Assembly (NCBI RefSeq): GCF_026278245.1
Contig: NZ_CP111079.1
Coordinates: 2,110,501 to 2,174,500 of the forward strand
DNA length: 64,000 bases
Source of the DNA: Pontibacter kalidii
GTDB taxonomy: Bacteria; Bacteroidota; Bacteroidia; Cytophagales; Hymenobacteraceae
Direction of reading: 5' to 3'
The translations under genes were made by a program, and so were the position numbers. The notes under the pieces were generated by a model. It was not told the DNA's origin and did no database searches. It saw only the letters and a list, made by a program, of their open reading frames with translations. Below, piece after piece: positions 1 through 8,315 of the stretch; the stretch's first letter is position 1; the number at the start of each line of letters is the position of its first letter.

Positions 1-1163
1 CCATAAGGCAGCAGCCCCTGCACCACACAGGAGGCAATATCGAGCAGCGCGGCGGTTTTGCGTTTATCTATACTATACTCCTGGCTGATCTCCTTCACCA
101 CCTGCCCCGTCACGACGATAGAAACCGTGTTATTGGCAATGGCCGTGTTCGTGCCCCCTACCAGCGACAGGATGCCGACCTGTGCCGAGCGAAACCCGCT
201 GGCGGCCTTGCTAACTTTTTTCAGCAGGAAGGCAATGCCGCCCGCCTCGCTGACCATCCGGGCCAGCCCGCCCGTGAGCATGGAGAGCAGGAAGATCTCG
301 GTCATACCCGTGAAGCCCTCGTAGACGCTTTTGCCAAAAGCCAGCACCTCCAGTTGGCCCTGCCACAGCCCTACAGCTCCGGAAGCCAAAGTACCCAGAA
401 TGAGGACCACAAACACATTTATGCCTGATACAGCCAAGGCGATGACCAACAGGTAAGGCACGATCTGCCAGAAATTAGCCGCCTGCAGTTCCGGGAGCTG
501 CGCCTCCACCGCTCCTGCCGTGTTCCAGCCTGTGAGGAGCAACAGCACCACCGTAACCAGGGCAGCAGGGCCAGCGATCAGGATGTTTACCCTAAACTTG
601 TCGCGCATGCTGCAACCCTGTGTTTGCGTGGCGGCAATAGTGGTATCGGAAATAAAGGAGAGGTTATCGCCAAACATGGCGCCTCCCAACAGCGCGCCCA
701 GCAGCAAGGGCATAGACGTTTGACTTTGCTCGGCGAGCCCCACCGCGATAGGCGCTAGAGCCACAATAGCCCCCACCGATGTTCCCGTGGCCGTTGACAG
801 GAAGGCCGCCAGCAGAAATACGCCAAGGCCCAGGTACTGTACCGGCAGCACGCTCAGTCCCAGGTTTACGGTAGCATCCACACCGCCCACAGCCTTTGTT
901 ACCGTGGCAAAAGCCCCGGCAAGCAGGTAGATCAGGCACATGGTGATGATCTTGGAATCGCCGCAGCCCCTGATAAGCGCTGCTACCTTGGCCTCTGTGG
1001 AGCCCCGAAGTAGAAAGAAGGCGGAGATGATGCCCAATACCACCGCCACCGGTGCAGGCAGGGCATAAAAATCGTTTAAGAAAATGCCTGCGCCTAGAAA
1101 GGTGAGCACAAACACCAGGAAAGGCACCAGGGCCCAACCGCCAGTTTTTTGAATATGTTGCAT
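1..1163 (-). CDS. NhaC-family Na+/H+ antiporter, truncated by window edge
   Basis: The frame is open from an ATG at 1163 to the left edge, giving 387 codons of a very hydrophobic protein that starts MQHIQKTGGWALVPF. I read many membrane segments, the stretch GTSVGAIVALAPIAVGLA, the polar motif GDNLSFISDTTIAAT and, near the edge, GGTNTAIANNTVSIVVTGQ. These are typical of the NhaC/YfkN antiporter superfamily, which exchanges protons for sodium or, in some members, amino and carboxylic acids. The C terminus is missing, so substrate and length cannot be judged. It stands alone, with 521 bp between it and the divergently transcribed amidase gene. Family assignment is firm; the transported ion is inferred. 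Confidence 0.85.
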   Translation of the reverse strand, partial: MQHIQKTGGWALVPFLVFVLTFLGAGIFLNDFYALPAPVAVVLGIISAFFLLRGSTEAKVAALIRGCGDSKIITMCLIYLLAGAFATVTKAVGGVDATVNLGLSVLPVQYLGLGVFLLAAFLSTATGTSVGAIVALAPIAVGLAEQSQTSMPLLLGALLGGAMFGDNLSFISDTTIAATQTQGCSMRDKFRVNILIAGPAALVTVVLLLLTGWNTAGAVEAQLPELQAANFWQIVPYLLVIALAVSGINVFVVLILGTLASGAVGLWQGQLEVLAFGKSVYEGFTGMTEIFLLSMLTGGLARMVSEAGGIAFLLKKVSKAASGFRSAQVGILSLVGGTNTAIANNTVSIVVTGQVVKEISQEYSIDKRKTAALLDIASCVVQGLLPY

Positions 1164-1684
1164 GTAAACGATAGAGCGGGAAGCAGGCACGAAATGCTTA
1201 ACGGCGACTTTGGCTTCTTACGCCCCTAAAATGGAAATCTTAATGTCTTTGTTAGTGTGGAAGCCCCTGCGGTTTGCGCCAAGGCAGTTGTAGAGGAGTA
1301 TAGCCTTTAACAACAACAATAACAACAACAAGCAGGCTTAGGCGCTGCTAGTGCGGTAAAGACACGGGATATAAAAACGGGAAGCTGTTGTAGTAAGCGC
1401 ATGAAGTTAAATTTATAGGTCCCAAATTGGGCAGGTGTTAGCACCTTTACGGCCGGGGCCGTGGTTGCTAGAGGTTCGCTGAGCCTGCTCTCTCCCCTCT
1501 TCTTTATAAATCTTGCATAAAGATACTGCAAAGGTAAAGCCAGCACGGCTAGAAAATCAAACCCGGAGGGGAAGTTCTCCTAAAGTTTATACTTCTAATC
1601 CTGATAGTTCAGTGTTAGAACTTGCATCTAAAGTTAATTTCCCACAAGTTTATACTTCAGAACACACTATCCCTGACAATTCAC
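1164..1684. other. Gene-free divergent spacer (521 bp)
   Basis: The spacer separates the antiporter and amidase genes. It holds a short ACAACA-type microsatellite around 1310-1332 and two TATACTT words at 1588-1594 and 1651-1657. Short open frames in it show no recognisable protein. Promoters for both neighbours should lie here, but I could not place one with confidence. Confidence 0.5.
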
Positions 1685-2605
1685 ATGAAATTCACCTCTA
1701 CGGCCCTTTTCGCGCTGCTCCTGGCCAGCGCCAGCCTCTACAGTTGCTCCCCCAACCCTTACGCCAGCACCAACCGTGCGCATAAGAAACAGCTGAAAGC
1801 CTATACGAAACAGCTGCGCACCGTGCCCGCCATCAACCCAAAGGAGTCGACGCTGCCACTTGGCGAGCACTGGGTAGGTACTACCAACTTCAGCATGCGA
1901 AAGGCTAACTATGTCGTGATCCACCACACGGCCCAGAACTCAACGGAGCATACGCTGAAGACCTTTACCATGCCAAAAACGCAGGTTAGCGCACATTACG
2001 TGATCGGCCGCGACGGCAAGGTATACCACATGCTCAACGACAACCTGCGCGCCTGGCACGGGGGCAATAGCCGCTGGGGAAATAACACCGATCTTAACTC
2101 CTCCTCCATCGGCATTGAGCTGGATAATAATGGAGCCGAGCCTTTTGCCGAAGCACAGATCAACAGCCTGCTGGAAGTTTTGGCGATGCTGAAGGAAAAG
2201 CACAACATACCTGCCGAGAACTTCATCGGCCACTCCGATATTGCCCCGGTGCGAAAAGTAGACCCGAACGAGACGTTCCCATGGAAGCGGCTGGCGGAGC
2301 ACGGTTTCGGCCTGTGGTACGATGAGGGCGTAGTGGAGCAGTACCTGCAGCCGGCCGCCCCGATTACGGTGCTCGACAGCACCGGTACAGCGCCCGTGCT
2401 TGTACTGCAGCCCCTGGATTCCGTCTCTACCATTCCGCCGCACTTTAACCCCAAAGAGGCGCTCCGCATCATTGGTTACGACACCCGAGACATGCCCGCC
2501 GCCATCCGTGCCTTCAAGCTCCACTTTGTACAGGAGGAGGTGAACATGGAGCTGACGGAGAAAGACAAGATCATACTTTACAACCTGTACCAGAAGTACT
2601 TGTAG
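1685..2605 (+). CDS. N-acetylmuramoyl-L-alanine amidase, AmpD/PGRP type, lipoprotein
   Basis: A 306-residue Amidase_2 protein predicted to cut the bond between MurNAc and L-Ala in peptidoglycan. I place the start at the ATG at 1685, because it opens directly into a lipoprotein signal peptide ending LASASLYSC (Cys21); the frame is open 21 codons further upstream, but that stretch is not signal-like. The catalytic domain runs from about residue 72 to 215. Zinc ligands are His81 (VVIHHTAQ), His183 and Asp193 (HSDIAPVRKVDP), the typical AmpD set. A C-terminal tail of about 90 residues, ending in a charged helix, is less conserved. The lipobox suggests an envelope enzyme rather than cytoplasmic AmpD. 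It is one of two PGRP-type amidases here (the other at 30612). Confidence 0.88.
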   Translation: MKFTSTALFALLLASASLYSCSPNPYASTNRAHKKQLKAYTKQLRTVPAINPKESTLPLGEHWVGTTNFSMRKANYVVIHHTAQNSTEHTLKTFTMPKTQVSAHYVIGRDGKVYHMLNDNLRAWHGGNSRWGNNTDLNSSSIGIELDNNGAEPFAEAQINSLLEVLAMLKEKHNIPAENFIGHSDIAPVRKVDPNETFPWKRLAEHGFGLWYDEGVVEQYLQPAAPITVLDSTGTAPVLVLQPLDSVSTIPPHFNPKEALRIIGYDTRDMPAAIRAFKLHFVQEEVNMELTEKDKIILYNLYQKYL

Positions 2606-2702
2606 GCTGGCGCCGGCATCCAGCCGGTGATGCAGGGTGTGCGGCGAGTCTCCAGACTCGCTGTAGACAGTGCAGCGGGAATAGCCTGTTTTATACAGCA
2701 TC

Positions 2703-2740
2703 GGCCCCGGCAGGAGAACCACTACTCTCCCACCGGGGCC
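2703..2740. terminator. GC-rich hairpin after the amidase gene
   Basis: The arms GGCCCCGG (2703-2710) and CCGGGGCC (2733-2740) enclose inner GAGA/TCTC arms. No T-run follows, so a factor-independent terminator is only possible. Its location about 100 bp after the amidase stop fits an end-of-transcript structure. Confidence 0.4.
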
Positions 2741-2763
2741 GGTGCTCTTATACTTTATAGATC

Positions 2764-2924
2764 GATTTGCGATTAACCCACCCCTGAGAGCTGCGCTCGC
2801 TAGCTCAAAACTCGCGTTTTGGCTAGTCCAGAGGAGGGGAATTTTGCAAAAGAGCAGGTGATTTCCCCACCTTGGAGGGGTTAGGGGTGGGTTTACACCT
2901 GCACTGCATTAGATACTGCAACTT
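2764..2924. repeat. MITE-like palindromic element, copy 1
   Basis: It begins near TTGCGATTAACCCACCCCT and ends AGGGGTGGGTTTACACCTGCA...GCAACTTGGGTT, so the two ends are inverted copies of each other. The centre contains AGGAGGGGAATTTTGCAAAAGA. A closely similar element lies at 39861-39984, with better preserved termini. It has no coding capacity. The structure suggests a non-autonomous mobile or REP-type repeat. Confidence 0.6.
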
Positions 2925-2970
2925 GGGTTATATACTTTATAGAGTCAAGCACCCAGGCTATACTTTAACC

Positions 2971-3030
2971 TTCTAACTCTCTAACTCCTAAACTTTCTAA
3001 CTCCTAAACTTTCTAACTCCCAAACTCTCT
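2971..3030. repeat. Imperfect CTAACTCT-type tandem repeat
   Basis: About 60 bp of repeating TTCTAACTCTCTAACTCC-like units directly abut the DUF819 stop codon. Related stretches occur at 9438-9476 and 44600-44640, so this is a dispersed low-complexity repeat family. Confidence 0.55.
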
Positions 3031-4288
3031 ACGCCAGCAGGTTCCAGATGTACTGCAGGATCAGCCCGGAGATGTAGGCGCCGTATGTACCCACTGCGTA
3101 GCCCAACACGGCCAGCAGCACGCCCACCGGGGCCAGATAGCGGTTAAAGGCCGCTGCCACGATAGGTGCCGAGGCCGCACCGCCAATATTTGCCTGGCTG
3201 CCCACCGCCACATAAAAGAACGGTGCCCGTATTAGACGCGCCACCACCAGCATAATGAGGATGTGAAAAGTAATCCAGAAGGCGCCCACCAGGAACAGTT
3301 TCGGGTTGTCCAGCACAGCGCCCAGGTCCATGCTCATGCCGATGGTGGCCACCAGGAAGTAAAGGAAAATGGAACCGAAGCGGGAGGCGCCGTAGCCTTC
3401 CAGGTTGCGGGCCTTGGTGAACGAGAGCGCCAAACCTGCCGTGGTGGCAACAATTACGAGCCAGAAAAAGCCGCTGGTGATGGAGTACGTCTCCAGTTCC
3501 GGGAAGTTCTCGGCAAAGTAGGGCGCAATGATATCGGCCAGGAAGTGCGAAAGGCCGGTAAACCCGAACGCCACGCCAAGGATCACCATTGTAGAGGTAA
3601 TGGTAGGCATCATGTGTTTGCCCGCCTGCAGCCCCTCCAGCCGCTCCTCCAGCTCCCTGATTGGGCGGCTGTCGGCGCCGAGCAGCTTATCGATTTTCTC
3701 CGGCTTCTGCGACCAGTACAGCAGGAAGCCCATCCACACGTTCGCCACCAGCACGTCCACTGCGATCATTTGTCCGAAGGCTTCCTTGCTCGCCCCGAAT
3801 ACCTCCAGCATGGCCGCCTGGTTCGCCCCGCCGCCAATCCAGCTGCCCGCTATCGTAGACAGGCCTTTCCATACTTCATCGTCGCCGGTATAGAGCACAT
3901 CCGGGAAGACGGAGCCTACCAGGAACAAGGCCAGCGGCCCGCCAAGTATAATCCCCAGCGTTCCGGCAAAGAACATGATCACGGCCTTGCTGCCCAGCAT
4001 GCGCAGCGACTTAAAGTCAATGCTGATGGTGAGCAGGATCAGCGAGGCGGGCAGGAAGAATCGCGATGCCACAAAGTATAACTGCGAGCTGTCGCCGGAG
4101 ATGATGTTGAACGTATTGAGCAGCGCCGGCAGGAAATAGCACAGCAGCAGTGAGGGAATCACTTTGTAAAACTTCATCCAAAACCGGTTGGTGCTGGAGG
4201 AGGTATGGAAAACAGCGGCCAGGATGACGAGCAGAATGCCCAGCACCACGGCCTCGTTGGTGATCAGCAGTGCGCTAGTTTCGGTCAT
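3029..4288 (-). CDS. DUF819 (YjcL-like) integral membrane protein
   Basis: A 419-residue protein with roughly ten to twelve hydrophobic segments and a long polar loop near residues 200-230 (ADSRPIRELEERLEGLQAGK). Recognisable stretches are AGSWIGGGANQAAMLEVFG and, near the end, ANIGGAASAPIVAAAFN; these paired glycine-rich re-entrant-like motifs are characteristic of DUF819, a transporter-like family without an established substrate. It is transcribed toward the amidase gene and is divergent from the serine hydrolase at 4542. Its closeness to the epimerase/endopeptidase block invites the guess that it moves cell-wall peptides or amino acids, but nothing in the sequence shows this. Confidence 0.82.
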   Translation of the reverse strand: MTETSALLITNEAVVLGILLVILAAVFHTSSSTNRFWMKFYKVIPSLLLCYFLPALLNTFNIISGDSSQLYFVASRFFLPASLILLTISIDFKSLRMLGSKAVIMFFAGTLGIILGGPLALFLVGSVFPDVLYTGDDEVWKGLSTIAGSWIGGGANQAAMLEVFGASKEAFGQMIAVDVLVANVWMGFLLYWSQKPEKIDKLLGADSRPIRELEERLEGLQAGKHMMPTITSTMVILGVAFGFTGLSHFLADIIAPYFAENFPELETYSITSGFFWLVIVATTAGLALSFTKARNLEGYGASRFGSIFLYFLVATIGMSMDLGAVLDNPKLFLVGAFWITFHILIMLVVARLIRAPFFYVAVGSQANIGGAASAPIVAAAFNRYLAPVGVLLAVLGYAVGTYGAYISGLILQYIWNLLA

Positions 4289-4541
4289 GGGGTGGTGTAG
4301 TGTTAGCTGGTTAAGGGTGATGTTCAGATTTGGAGAAAGAACAGACTGCGTCTTGGGCTGCCAGATCTTTAAACTTTAAAGTTAGAACGAGTATCCTCCA
4401 AACACAAAACCTGCGGCCGTTTTAATAGAGAATTTTCTATACTTTCCGCGGCTTTATGGTTGTAAAAGTATAACTGCTGCCGGTTTATACTTTCAGTTTC
4501 CTAAATTTGACCATTTCCAACGTGTAAACAGACGTATAGCC

Positions 4542-5591
4542 ATGCCCACCCTACCCCAAGCGCTCGATCACCTGCTCAACCGCCACTTCACGTCCCAGAC
4601 ACCCGGTGCGGTAGTGCTGGTAGCCAAAGAAAACGAGGTGGTATACCTGCGCGGTGCCGGTTTGGCGAACCTGGAAACAGGCGCTGCCATCACCCCGGAC
4701 ACGACTTTCCGGATGGCCTCTGTCTCAAAGCAGTTTACCGCCATGAGCGTGCACCTGCTGGCGTTGCAGCAGAAGCTTCAACTTAATGATCCGCTCGCTT
4801 TATTCTTCCCGGAGCTGGCGCATTTCAAAGCCATACAACTACTGCACCTGCTCAACCATACATCCGGCCTGCCGGACTTTGAAGAGCATATTCCGGAAGA
4901 TCAGACGGCCCAGCTCTCAGATGAGGACGTGCTGCGCAAAACAGCTGCACAGCCAGCGCTCCTCTTCTCCCCCGGCACCCAATACCGCTACAGCAACACG
5001 GCCTATGTGCTGCTGGGGCTGCTGGTTGAGCGGGTGTCAGGCAGGAGCTACGCTGACTTTCTAAAGGAAAATATCTTCGGACCGCTGCAGATGAGCCACT
5101 CCATACTTTATAGGGCTGATGCCGCCATACCCAACCGGGCTTTGGGCTACAGCAGGGATGCGGCAGGCGGTTTTATACTTTCCGACCAGAACATCTGCAC
5201 TGCCACGCGCGGCGACGGCTGCCTTTATACTTCGGCGCAGGATTTCCTGAAGTGGCAGCGAGCTTTGCAGCACAATTCTCTATTTAACATAAACAACACA
5301 CTAAACACTCATTCGTCAAGTATAGACACAGCCAAAGGCTGGCATTATAGTATGGGCTGGTTTGTGTCGGCTATTGTTAACGGCAGCCACGAGCTTTGCC
5401 ACAGCGGCGATACCTCCGGCTTCACCAACCTGGTTATCCGGCTGCCGCAGTACGATACTGTTGTTGCCTCCTTTTCCAACATCGCCAACAACCATACTTT
5501 CCTGAGCGATCTGCTGCAGGAGCTGAAGCAGTTTCAGGAGTTCAGTCCAAAGTCAGCACTCGTACACCATCTGCAGGAGCTGACACGGTAA
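4542..5591 (+). CDS. Serine hydrolase, class C beta-lactamase/DD-peptidase fold
   Basis: A 349-residue protein of the Beta-lactamase (PF00144) family. The active-site tetrad SVSK lies near residue 62 (RMASVSKQFTAM), the YSN motif near residue 150 (YRYSNTAYVLLG), and the third motif is HSG (CHSGDTSGFTN) rather than KTG, as in many esterase or D-aminopeptidase-like members. I see no clear signal peptide at MPTLPQALDHLLN, so the protein is probably cytoplasmic, or the start is wrong. The reaction is probably hydrolysis of a D-amino-acid peptide, amide or ester; substrate unknown. Several TATACTT words fall inside the gene. Confidence 0.8.
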   Translation: MPTLPQALDHLLNRHFTSQTPGAVVLVAKENEVVYLRGAGLANLETGAAITPDTTFRMASVSKQFTAMSVHLLALQQKLQLNDPLALFFPELAHFKAIQLLHLLNHTSGLPDFEEHIPEDQTAQLSDEDVLRKTAAQPALLFSPGTQYRYSNTAYVLLGLLVERVSGRSYADFLKENIFGPLQMSHSILYRADAAIPNRALGYSRDAAGGFILSDQNICTATRGDGCLYTSAQDFLKWQRALQHNSLFNINNTLNTHSSSIDTAKGWHYSMGWFVSAIVNGSHELCHSGDTSGFTNLVIRLPQYDTVVASFSNIANNHTFLSDLLQELKQFQEFSPKSALVHHLQELTR

Positions 5592-5968
5592 GCTCCTTAG
5601 CTTATACTTTATAGCATCTGATGTATGCGTCAAAGAACTACCTGCCAGGTAGCAGCAAATCCCTTTCCTGGAGCAGTTTCCCTCTAATCAAATTAGCCTT
5701 GCTCGCCTCTGGCGAGAGTAAGCTATTTGTTGGCGTCCCGTCACACGCTAAGCACTCGTAAAGCGGCCAGAGGCCAAACTATGACGCACACTCGCCAGAG
5801 GCGAGCGAGGGCTAGTTACCTCATCCCTCCAAGGAAGGGAATTTATACTTGGCACGGATGCCCAACCGTGCCGTTCGGACGGGCAAAAAAAGAAGAGACG
5901 CAGGGTGTTGCGTCTCTTCGGGTATTTTCAGTCCCCTCCTATGCTTAGGAAGGAGAGAAAAGGATTCT
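5592..5968. other. Convergent spacer with REP-like palindromes (377 bp)
   Basis: Two short palindromes, CTCGCC-TCT-GGCGAG (5702-5716) and CTCGCC-AGA-GGCGAG (5791-5805), share the same arms. A strong hairpin lies at 5892-5919. Open frames here are not convincing proteins. Confidence 0.55.
5892..5919 (-). terminator. Intrinsic terminator of the muropeptide operon
   Basis: A perfect 11-bp stem (GAAGAGACGCA / TGCGTCTCTTC) with a 6-nt loop. Read leftward it is followed by a run of seven Ts. It lies 50 bp beyond the stop of the NlpC/P60 gene and so ends that leftward transcript. Confidence 0.85.
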
Positions 5969-7147
5969 TTACTGATACAAAGCTGTTTTGCGCAGGTCTA
6001 CTACCACATCATCCGGGGTAATGCGCTTGGCGCGGAGGAAGCGCTTCAGCTCCGGCTCATCAAAATTCGCTGCCTTAGGATTCATGCTGCTGATGCGCAC
6101 ACGGCCAGCTGAGTGTATGAACTCCTGATCTCCGCCGATCCACATGCCCACGTGCACCACGCGCTCTGATTTACCATCCTTGGCAGGCACACCGAAGAAC
6201 AGCAGATCGCCGGGCTGTAGCTGGTCCCAACCGTTAGACGTATCCACCAACTTGCCTATGTGCACCTGCTGTGAGGCATCACGTGGCAGCACCAGGCCGT
6301 TCATAAAGAATACGGTTTTGGTAAAGCCGCTGCAGTCAACCCCCTTAAATGAGGTACCGCCCCACAGGTAAGGCAGGCCCAGTAGCTGCTTGCTGGTGCT
6401 CACCAGGTTCTCGCCGCTTGGCTTGCGGCTGGCCAGCCACTCATCATACTTCACCGACTCCGCCGCAGGTACAAAACCTTTTCTGCCGTCGGGGAAGGTT
6501 ACCGCGTAGAAATCGCCCTGCTTCTGCTGCAGCGCTAGCACATCGCCATATACTAAGTCAGAAACAGTTCCTGCGTCAGCGCTGGCCGACTCGTAGGCGA
6601 AACCATAGGGTTTGGTATAGAGTAACTTCGGGCTTTTCTGCCAGGCATCAAACGTGGCTTTGTCCATCAGGCTGACGCCTTTTTCATCTACCCAGGCCAG
6701 GTATTTATCCGGCGTTTGTACCAGGTACCAGCCGCGCTGGTGCTTCAGTACGTTTACCGGCGTACCCATGGTAGCCTGCGTGGCCAGCTCAGCTGGGTGC
6801 TTTGGCTCAGAGCGGAGGTTGGCCACCGAAATGGTGATCACGCCAAACTCCTTGCCTTCCAGCGCAGCATCGGGCAGCACCTGTATACTGTCCACAAAGG
6901 TAATTTGCTCGGCTTTCAGCTTCTCTAACAGCTCCTGCTTCGCCTCCGGCATGTTGGTTTCGCCGGCCAGCACGTTGTCGCGTTGCTCCACCTTAAAGAG
7001 CGCCACCCGCTTATCGGGGGCATACTGCGTGCGCACCTCCTCGATGTGCGGCGCCATGGTGGCATCCGCAGTGGTGGCAGTTTCCTTTCCGGAGGTACAG
7101 GCCATCAGAAGGCCAAGGGCAAGTATGAGATAGTTCTTTTTCATCAT
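5969..7147 (-). CDS. NlpC/P60 (C40) cell-wall endopeptidase with SH3 domains, lipoprotein
   Basis: I start at the ATG at 7147 (MMKKNYLIL), giving 392 residues; a start at 7168 would put seven extra residues before the lipoprotein signal ending LLMAC. Two SH3-like stretches (about residues 100-160 and 175-235) precede a C40 peptidase domain from about 245. The nucleophile is the Cys of GVDCSGF (about residue 272), and the His of VVHVGMWIGG is the likely base. The order is that of YkfC-type gamma-D-Glu-diamino-acid endopeptidases, which release L-Ala-D-Glu from muropeptides. It follows the epimerase that acts on that dipeptide, so the context supports this role. It ends the operon at the 5892 terminator. 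Confidence 0.88.
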   Translation of the reverse strand: MMKKNYLILALGLLMACTSGKETATTADATMAPHIEEVRTQYAPDKRVALFKVEQRDNVLAGETNMPEAKQELLEKLKAEQITFVDSIQVLPDAALEGKEFGVITISVANLRSEPKHPAELATQATMGTPVNVLKHQRGWYLVQTPDKYLAWVDEKGVSLMDKATFDAWQKSPKLLYTKPYGFAYESASADAGTVSDLVYGDVLALQQKQGDFYAVTFPDGRKGFVPAAESVKYDEWLASRKPSGENLVSTSKQLLGLPYLWGGTSFKGVDCSGFTKTVFFMNGLVLPRDASQQVHIGKLVDTSNGWDQLQPGDLLFFGVPAKDGKSERVVHVGMWIGGDQEFIHSAGRVRISSMNPKAANFDEPELKRFLRAKRITPDDVVVDLRKTALYQ

Positions 7148-7229
7148 GTTAAAGGTACCGCAGCACAAAGGTGCGGCAGGTTATGTTCGTGTTGAAGTTC
7201 AAGTATGAGACTCAGTTTTGATCATCTCC

Positions 7230-8315
7230 CTAATTTACGACAAAATTGGGAGAGAATTGGTTTACTGCCTCCGCCAACCGCTGCAGGTCCTCCGGGGTAT
7301 GCAGGCTGCTCAGGATGATGCGGATGATGGGAGCACTCTCGGCGGTGGGATAACGGAAGTTGGAAATCAGGATCCGGTGCTGGTTCAGGTGCTGCGCCAT
7401 ACTTTCCTGAAGGGTGCTGAACACCGGGTAATCCGGAATATAGCTGAACAGCTCTTGCCGCTGCAGTTGCCCCAGAAATGTATGGATGCTTTGCTGCAGG
7501 CGCTCCTGCGCCTCCTTAATCACCTCCCCTGCCTGCAGGTAGGCGTACAGGTAGGCCGGAATGGCCGGTGAGGCCCCGCCAAAGTATGGGCTTGCTTTCA
7601 CCTGCTCCACTAACTGGCGGGAGCCAAGCATAAACCCGGCCGGAATGCCCAGCGCCTTTCCAAACGAGCTTCCCACCACCACTTCCACATTCTTGTACTT
7701 TAGCAGCTGTGGGTAAATGCCCACGCCACCGGGTCCTATCACGCCAAAGCCGTGCGAGTCGTCCACGACAAGTATGATGTCCTTCTGCGCGGGCAGTTGG
7801 GCCACCCAATCAAACGTATAGCTCCTGGCCTTCAACGGGTCCAGCGCGTTGCAGATAAGTATAAAACGCTCCTCTTCCGATGCCTGCACCTCCTCTACCA
7901 CCCATTTTGCCCACGCTTCAAAGGTAATGTCGGCGTTGGCCTGGGCAGCGGCGCGGTCAATTTCCCACAGGGCCGGGTGCGCGCCAGGGGCATACAGGAA
8001 CCGCCCCCGGTTGCGCAGCACCTGCACCAGCGTCTGCCCCATCAGAAAGCCCGACGACATGGTGACGGCCGCCTCGGCACCGCTTATGCTTGCCAGATGT
8101 TCCTCTACCTGCCCGTATACCTGCAGCCGCAGGTTAGAGCGGCGCGAGCTGGAGTAATTGGTGCCGTAGCGGCGTATCCCCTCCACCACCAGCTCCTGAA
8201 AGGCCTGATTGCAGGCCATACCCAGGTAAGAGGTGCCGCTGCAATACAGGAACTCCTCCCCATTGATGGTCACGGTGCGGCCCGGCAGGTGGTCGGTGTA
8301 GGCGGGGCTGGTCAT
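7230..8315 (-). CDS. PLP enzyme related to alpha-oxoamine synthases (8-amino-7-oxononanoate synthase-like)
   Basis: A 361-residue fold-type I PLP enzyme. VVDDSHGFGVIG matches the aspartate/histidine cofactor motif, and GSSFGKALGIPAG carries the likely Schiff-base lysine (about residue 221). SGAEAAVTMSSGF is also typical. The region equivalent to the His-containing substrate loop is divergent (LYAPGAHPALWEID), and the protein is about 20 residues shorter than common BioF. Its ATG overlaps the epimerase stop codon by one base (TAATG), so translation is probably coupled. No other biotin gene is nearby, so I infer a role tied to the released dipeptide or alanine rather than biotin synthesis. The reaction is unknown. 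Confidence 0.78.
   Translation of the reverse strand: MTSPAYTDHLPGRTVTINGEEFLYCSGTSYLGMACNQAFQELVVEGIRRYGTNYSSSRRSNLRLQVYGQVEEHLASISGAEAAVTMSSGFLMGQTLVQVLRNRGRFLYAPGAHPALWEIDRAAAQANADITFEAWAKWVVEEVQASEEERFILICNALDPLKARSYTFDWVAQLPAQKDIILVVDDSHGFGVIGPGGVGIYPQLLKYKNVEVVVGSSFGKALGIPAGFMLGSRQLVEQVKASPYFGGASPAIPAYLYAYLQAGEVIKEAQERLQQSIHTFLGQLQRQELFSYIPDYPVFSTLQESMAQHLNQHRILISNFRYPTAESAPIIRIILSSLHTPEDLQRLAEAVNQFSPNFVVN

Larger units (their letters stand above)
2606..3028. other. Convergent spacer rich in inverted repeats (423 bp)
   Basis: Between the convergent amidase and DUF819 genes lie a perfect 8-bp palindrome (2644-2661, arms GCGAGTCT/AGACTCGC), a GC-rich hairpin (2703-2740), a MITE-like element (2764-2924) and a CTAACTCT-type tandem stretch (2971-3030). 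No gene is evident. Confidence 0.6.

Noticed and set aside
1622..1684. Upstream start for the first amidase
   Set aside because: It would add 21 residues in front of a clean lipoprotein signal peptide.
1940..2722. 260-codon leftward frame over the amidase gene
   Set aside because: Shadow of the amidase; the amidase carries intact zinc motifs and a lipobox.
7230..8315. Assignment of the PLP enzyme as bioF
   Set aside because: Fold and lysine motif fit, but the context is muropeptide recycling and the substrate loop is divergent, so the specific biotin role is not supported.
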